Notes under the pieces: model-generated | Told to the model about the DNA's origin: nothing | Seen by the model: only the letters and a program-made list of their open reading frames with translations | Database searches by the model: none | Shown: in pieces, positions 61,985 to 64,000 of the stretch | Position numbering within the stretch: the first letter of the stretch is position 1 | How the letters are laid out: each line of letters begins with the position of its first letter | NCBI GenBank assembly: GCA_039814715.1 | Contig: JBCCAR010000007.1 | Coordinates: 38,294 to 102,293 of the forward strand | Direction: 5' to 3' | Source: CAKZYD01 sp039814715 | Lineage (GTDB): Bacteria; Pseudomonadota; Alphaproteobacteria; Sphingomonadales; CAKZYD01 | DNA length: 64,000 nucleotides | Program-made: the position numbers and the translations under genes

Positions 61985-62122
61985 CATAAAGCCGCACACT
62001 CCTGCACAAATCGTCAAAACCAGGCGCGGCTAAAACAGCGCACGCCTAGTCTTTTAATGTGTGCGTAATTATGCGGTTTGAAAAGCTTAAATGCGCAGAT
62101 TTTTTCCGCGCAGCAAAACAGC

Positions 62123-62431
62123 TTATCCGATGCGCCCGTCGCGTGATTGCGGCTGCGGCGCTGGAACGGACATAGGCATGCCATCTTCCTCAGGCTCGTC
62201 TACCTCAACAAAGCGCTGATGCGATTCGACAAGCATCTCGGTCAAGTCTTCTGGCTTGAGGGTTTCATCGGCAATTTCGCGCAAGGCAACAACGGGATTT
62301 TTATCATTGTCCCGGTCCACAGTAAGCGATCCCCCCGAGGAGATTTCCCGCGCCCGCTCTGCTGCCATTAGCACCAGATCAAAGCGGCTGTCCACCTTTT
62401 CAACGCAGTCTTCTACCGTTACCCGTGCCAT
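62123..62431 (-). CDS. rpoZ: RNA polymerase omega subunit
   Basis: A 102-residue omega subunit with the standard start MARVTVEDCVEKV and DLVLMAAERAREISSG, then DNDKNPVVALREIAD. A tail (PAPQPQSRDGRIG) extends it. It is upstream of rsh by 138 bases, the usual order. Confidence 0.96.
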   Translation of the reverse strand: MARVTVEDCVEKVDSRFDLVLMAAERAREISSGGSLTVDRDNDKNPVVALREIADETLKPEDLTEMLVESHQRFVEVDEPEEDGMPMSVPAPQPQSRDGRIG

Positions 62432-62524
62432 GGCGTGTGTCGTCCTTATTCATGATCGCGAAAGTGAGTTAAAGGCGCGAAGCCTTACCTAATAGCCCGC
62501 TCTTAACGATTGATCACCAAAAAG

Positions 62525-63118
62525 TCAAAACGTGAGCGGACCTAGCCGCGTCAGTGGGCCGCCCTTAACCTGCCGCAACAGCTGGAGCGCGGTAAGTTGG
62601 GAAATGGGGTGCACCCAGTTCGGGCACAGCTCTGCGAGCGGCTGCAATACAAAATTACGCTGATCGAGACGCGGATGCGGCAATCGCAGCGCGCGCTGCT
62701 GCGCTATTACGGCCGACGCAGCAGACACATGAGGCGGCCAGGGCCTGTTTAGAGCCAAGCGCCAAGGCCCATCACTGGAGACGATGTCCCCATCATAATC
62801 CAGCAGGTCCAAATCAATGGGGCGTGCCTGCCAGGCAAGCGCCCGGGTGCGCCCAAGCGCTTGCTCAATACTATGCAGCGCCGCCAGCAAGTCGTTGGCA
62901 GACAACCGCGTTTGGGCTGCCGCTACAGCATTTATGTAAGGCCTTTGCCGGCCTGGGCCAACCGGCGCGCTGCGATAAAGGCCGGAGGCGGCAAGTAAAC
63001 GCGTCTGCGGCACTTGATCGAGATAGGCCGCCGCCAGACGCACCAGATCAACTGGAGACAGCCCCTCGCCGGCGCGCCATATCGGCAAGTTTGATCCCAG
63101 TGAAATAAAGGCAATCAT
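62525..63118 (-). CDS. folK: 2-amino-4-hydroxy-6-hydroxymethyldihydropteridine pyrophosphokinase
   Basis: A 197-residue HPPK in folate synthesis. It starts MIAFISLGSNLPIWRAGEG and has LHSIEQALGRTRALAWQARPIDLDLLDYDG and LRLPHPRLDQRNFVLQPL, the three family motifs. The start at 63118 is chosen; a longer frame lies in the opposite-strand UDG gene. The adjacent 93-base gap to rpoZ holds nothing clear. Confidence 0.95.
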   Translation of the reverse strand: MIAFISLGSNLPIWRAGEGLSPVDLVRLAAAYLDQVPQTRLLAASGLYRSAPVGPGRQRPYINAVAAAQTRLSANDLLAALHSIEQALGRTRALAWQARPIDLDLLDYDGDIVSSDGPWRLALNRPWPPHVSAASAVIAQQRALRLPHPRLDQRNFVLQPLAELCPNWVHPISQLTALQLLRQVKGGPLTRLGPLTF

Positions 63119-63142
63119 GGACCTGCCCCCGTATTTGCAGCT

Positions 63143-63814
63143 ATGCCGTGGGGTATGGACTTTCCAACGCCCCAGCGCCACCCATTTGACCCACCCCTTG
63201 ACTGCAGCCGCTGCCAGCGCCTGACCGATTTTCGCATGGAGGCGGCCAAGCAGTGCCCTGGCGGGTTCAATGGCGCCGTGCCCAGCTTTGGCGATCCCAG
63301 CGCATGGCTCCTTGTCGTCGGCCTCGCCCCTGGCATGCAAGGGGCCAATAGAACAGGACGGCCCTTTACTGGAGATTACGCCGGCGACTTGCTTTATGAA
63401 ACTCTGGACTGGGCCGGCTTATCGCAAGGCACCTATGGCCGCGAACCAACCGATGGACTGGCCTTAAAGGGCGTCATGATCACCAACGCGGTGCATTGCT
63501 TGCCCCCGCAAAACAAACCCACGCTTGCCGAAGTGAAAACCTGCCAACCCTATTTGCAAGAGTGCTTGCGCCAGCTGCCCAATCTCAAAAGCCTGCTGTG
63601 CCTGGGTAAAATCGCCCACGACGCAACCCTGCGCGCATTTGATGTCCCCCTATCAAAACACCCCTTCGGTCATGGCGCCACGCACCAAGTCGGCGGCTAC
63701 ACCCTCATCGATAGCTACCATTGCTCGCGCTACAATACGAATACAAGGCGGCTCACCACGCAGATGTTTCGAGATGTGTTTGAAATCGCCAAGAGCGTCA
63801 GCACTTTAAAGTAA
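63143..63814 (+). CDS. Uracil-DNA glycosylase family 5 (UDGb)
   Basis: A 223-residue UDG of the thermostable family 5/UDGb type: motif A GLAPGMQGANRTGRPF at about 60-75, a possible 4Fe-4S set with Cys21, Cys24 and Cys in VHCLPP and KTCQPY, and motif B with SYHCSRYNTNT. It removes uracil (and some other deaminated bases) from DNA. Divergent from folK by 24 bases. Start 63143 or 63155; no strong ribosome site is visible. Confidence 0.9.
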   Translation: MPWGMDFPTPQRHPFDPPLDCSRCQRLTDFRMEAAKQCPGGFNGAVPSFGDPSAWLLVVGLAPGMQGANRTGRPFTGDYAGDLLYETLDWAGLSQGTYGREPTDGLALKGVMITNAVHCLPPQNKPTLAEVKTCQPYLQECLRQLPNLKSLLCLGKIAHDATLRAFDVPLSKHPFGHGATHQVGGYTLIDSYHCSRYNTNTRRLTTQMFRDVFEIAKSVSTLK

Positions 63815-64000
63815 TTGGATTATTTTTAAAAATATTCGAAAATAATTTCAAATGCTTTTGTACTTGTGAATACAATAAATCCTGAAATTTTTCAAAATTT
63901 AAACAAGAGATAAACTATCAATTATCTATAATAAAATAATTTTTCAAAATATAAATAGAGAGTCGATATTTTTTACAGACACACAATGGTCACAAACACG
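63815..64000. other. A+T-rich non-coding stretch at window end
   Basis: The last 186 bases are strongly A+T-rich, with many A and T runs, unlike the rest of the window, and contain no gene I can support. It may be a promoter-rich spacer, the edge of a foreign island, or a low-coverage region. Confidence 0.6.

Noticed and set aside
1..64000. CRISPR arrays, rRNA and tRNA genes
   Set aside because: No regular repeat-spacer array and no tRNA- or rRNA-like fold was noticed in the gaps between genes.

Overview
The window reads as a chromosome segment of an alphaproteobacterium, most like the Hyphomicrobiales or a neighbouring marine order such as Parvibaculales. This rests on gene order and gene types: an Irr-type Fur protein, a MucR regulator, an rpoE-chrR pair, and two conserved blocks on the minus strand. 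One block runs tsaB-rimI-mucR-fur-plsC-miaB-phoH-ybeY-corC-lnt-HTH-metK-trmB ... rimP-nusA-ylxR-infB-rbfA-truB-rpsO ... pnp. The other is rpoZ-rsh-pyrE-DUF2062-pdxJ-acpS-lepB-rnc-era-recO-parC. I saw no rRNA, tRNA, CRISPR array, integrase or transposase.

Layout: 1-3.7 kb holds the 5' end of an HMG-CoA-lyase-like gene, a divergent family III CoA-transferase, a hydroxyacid dehydrogenase, an SH3 protein and Irr. 3.7-7.5 kb holds a nitronate-monooxygenase-like enzyme and PNPase. 7.5-15.5 kb is an accessory insertion that separates pnp from rpsO. It carries two coupled secreted proteins of unknown function; the second ends in a kinase-like domain, and an out-of-frame continuation carries a ParB-like motif. 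Next come an SF0329-like protein, a frameshifted peptidoglycan-binding lipoprotein and a MarR remnant. 15.5-36.4 kb is the translation, RNA and membrane housekeeping block, with a penicillin-acylase family gene placed between trmB and rimP. 36.4-38.9 kb holds a nitroreductase, a NifU-like Fe-S protein, a universal stress protein and a DUF4136 lipoprotein. 39-42 kb is an rpoE-chrR stress operon with two extra genes. 42.2-44.8 kb is a secreted MACPF protein. 45-49 kb is a MarR-associated divergent module (NmrA-like reductase; FAD monooxygenase and amidase). 49-52 kb holds a peroxiredoxin and a HerA-like ATPase. 52-63.8 kb is the second housekeeping block, ending in folK and a UDG family 5 enzyme. 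The last 190 bases are sharply A+T-rich.

The most interesting parts are: (i) the island between rpsO and pnp, where a (CG)5 tract sits exactly at the point where two reading frames would fuse into one secreted protein of about 1,540 residues; (ii) a ChrR-like anti-sigma factor whose zinc-binding Cys pair is replaced by Ser, behind an excellent RpoE-type promoter; (iii) a bacterial MACPF protein with duplicated C-terminal modules; (iv) a perfect palindrome over a strong promoter in the MarR-linked module. All function assignments come from reading motifs by eye; no database search was run.
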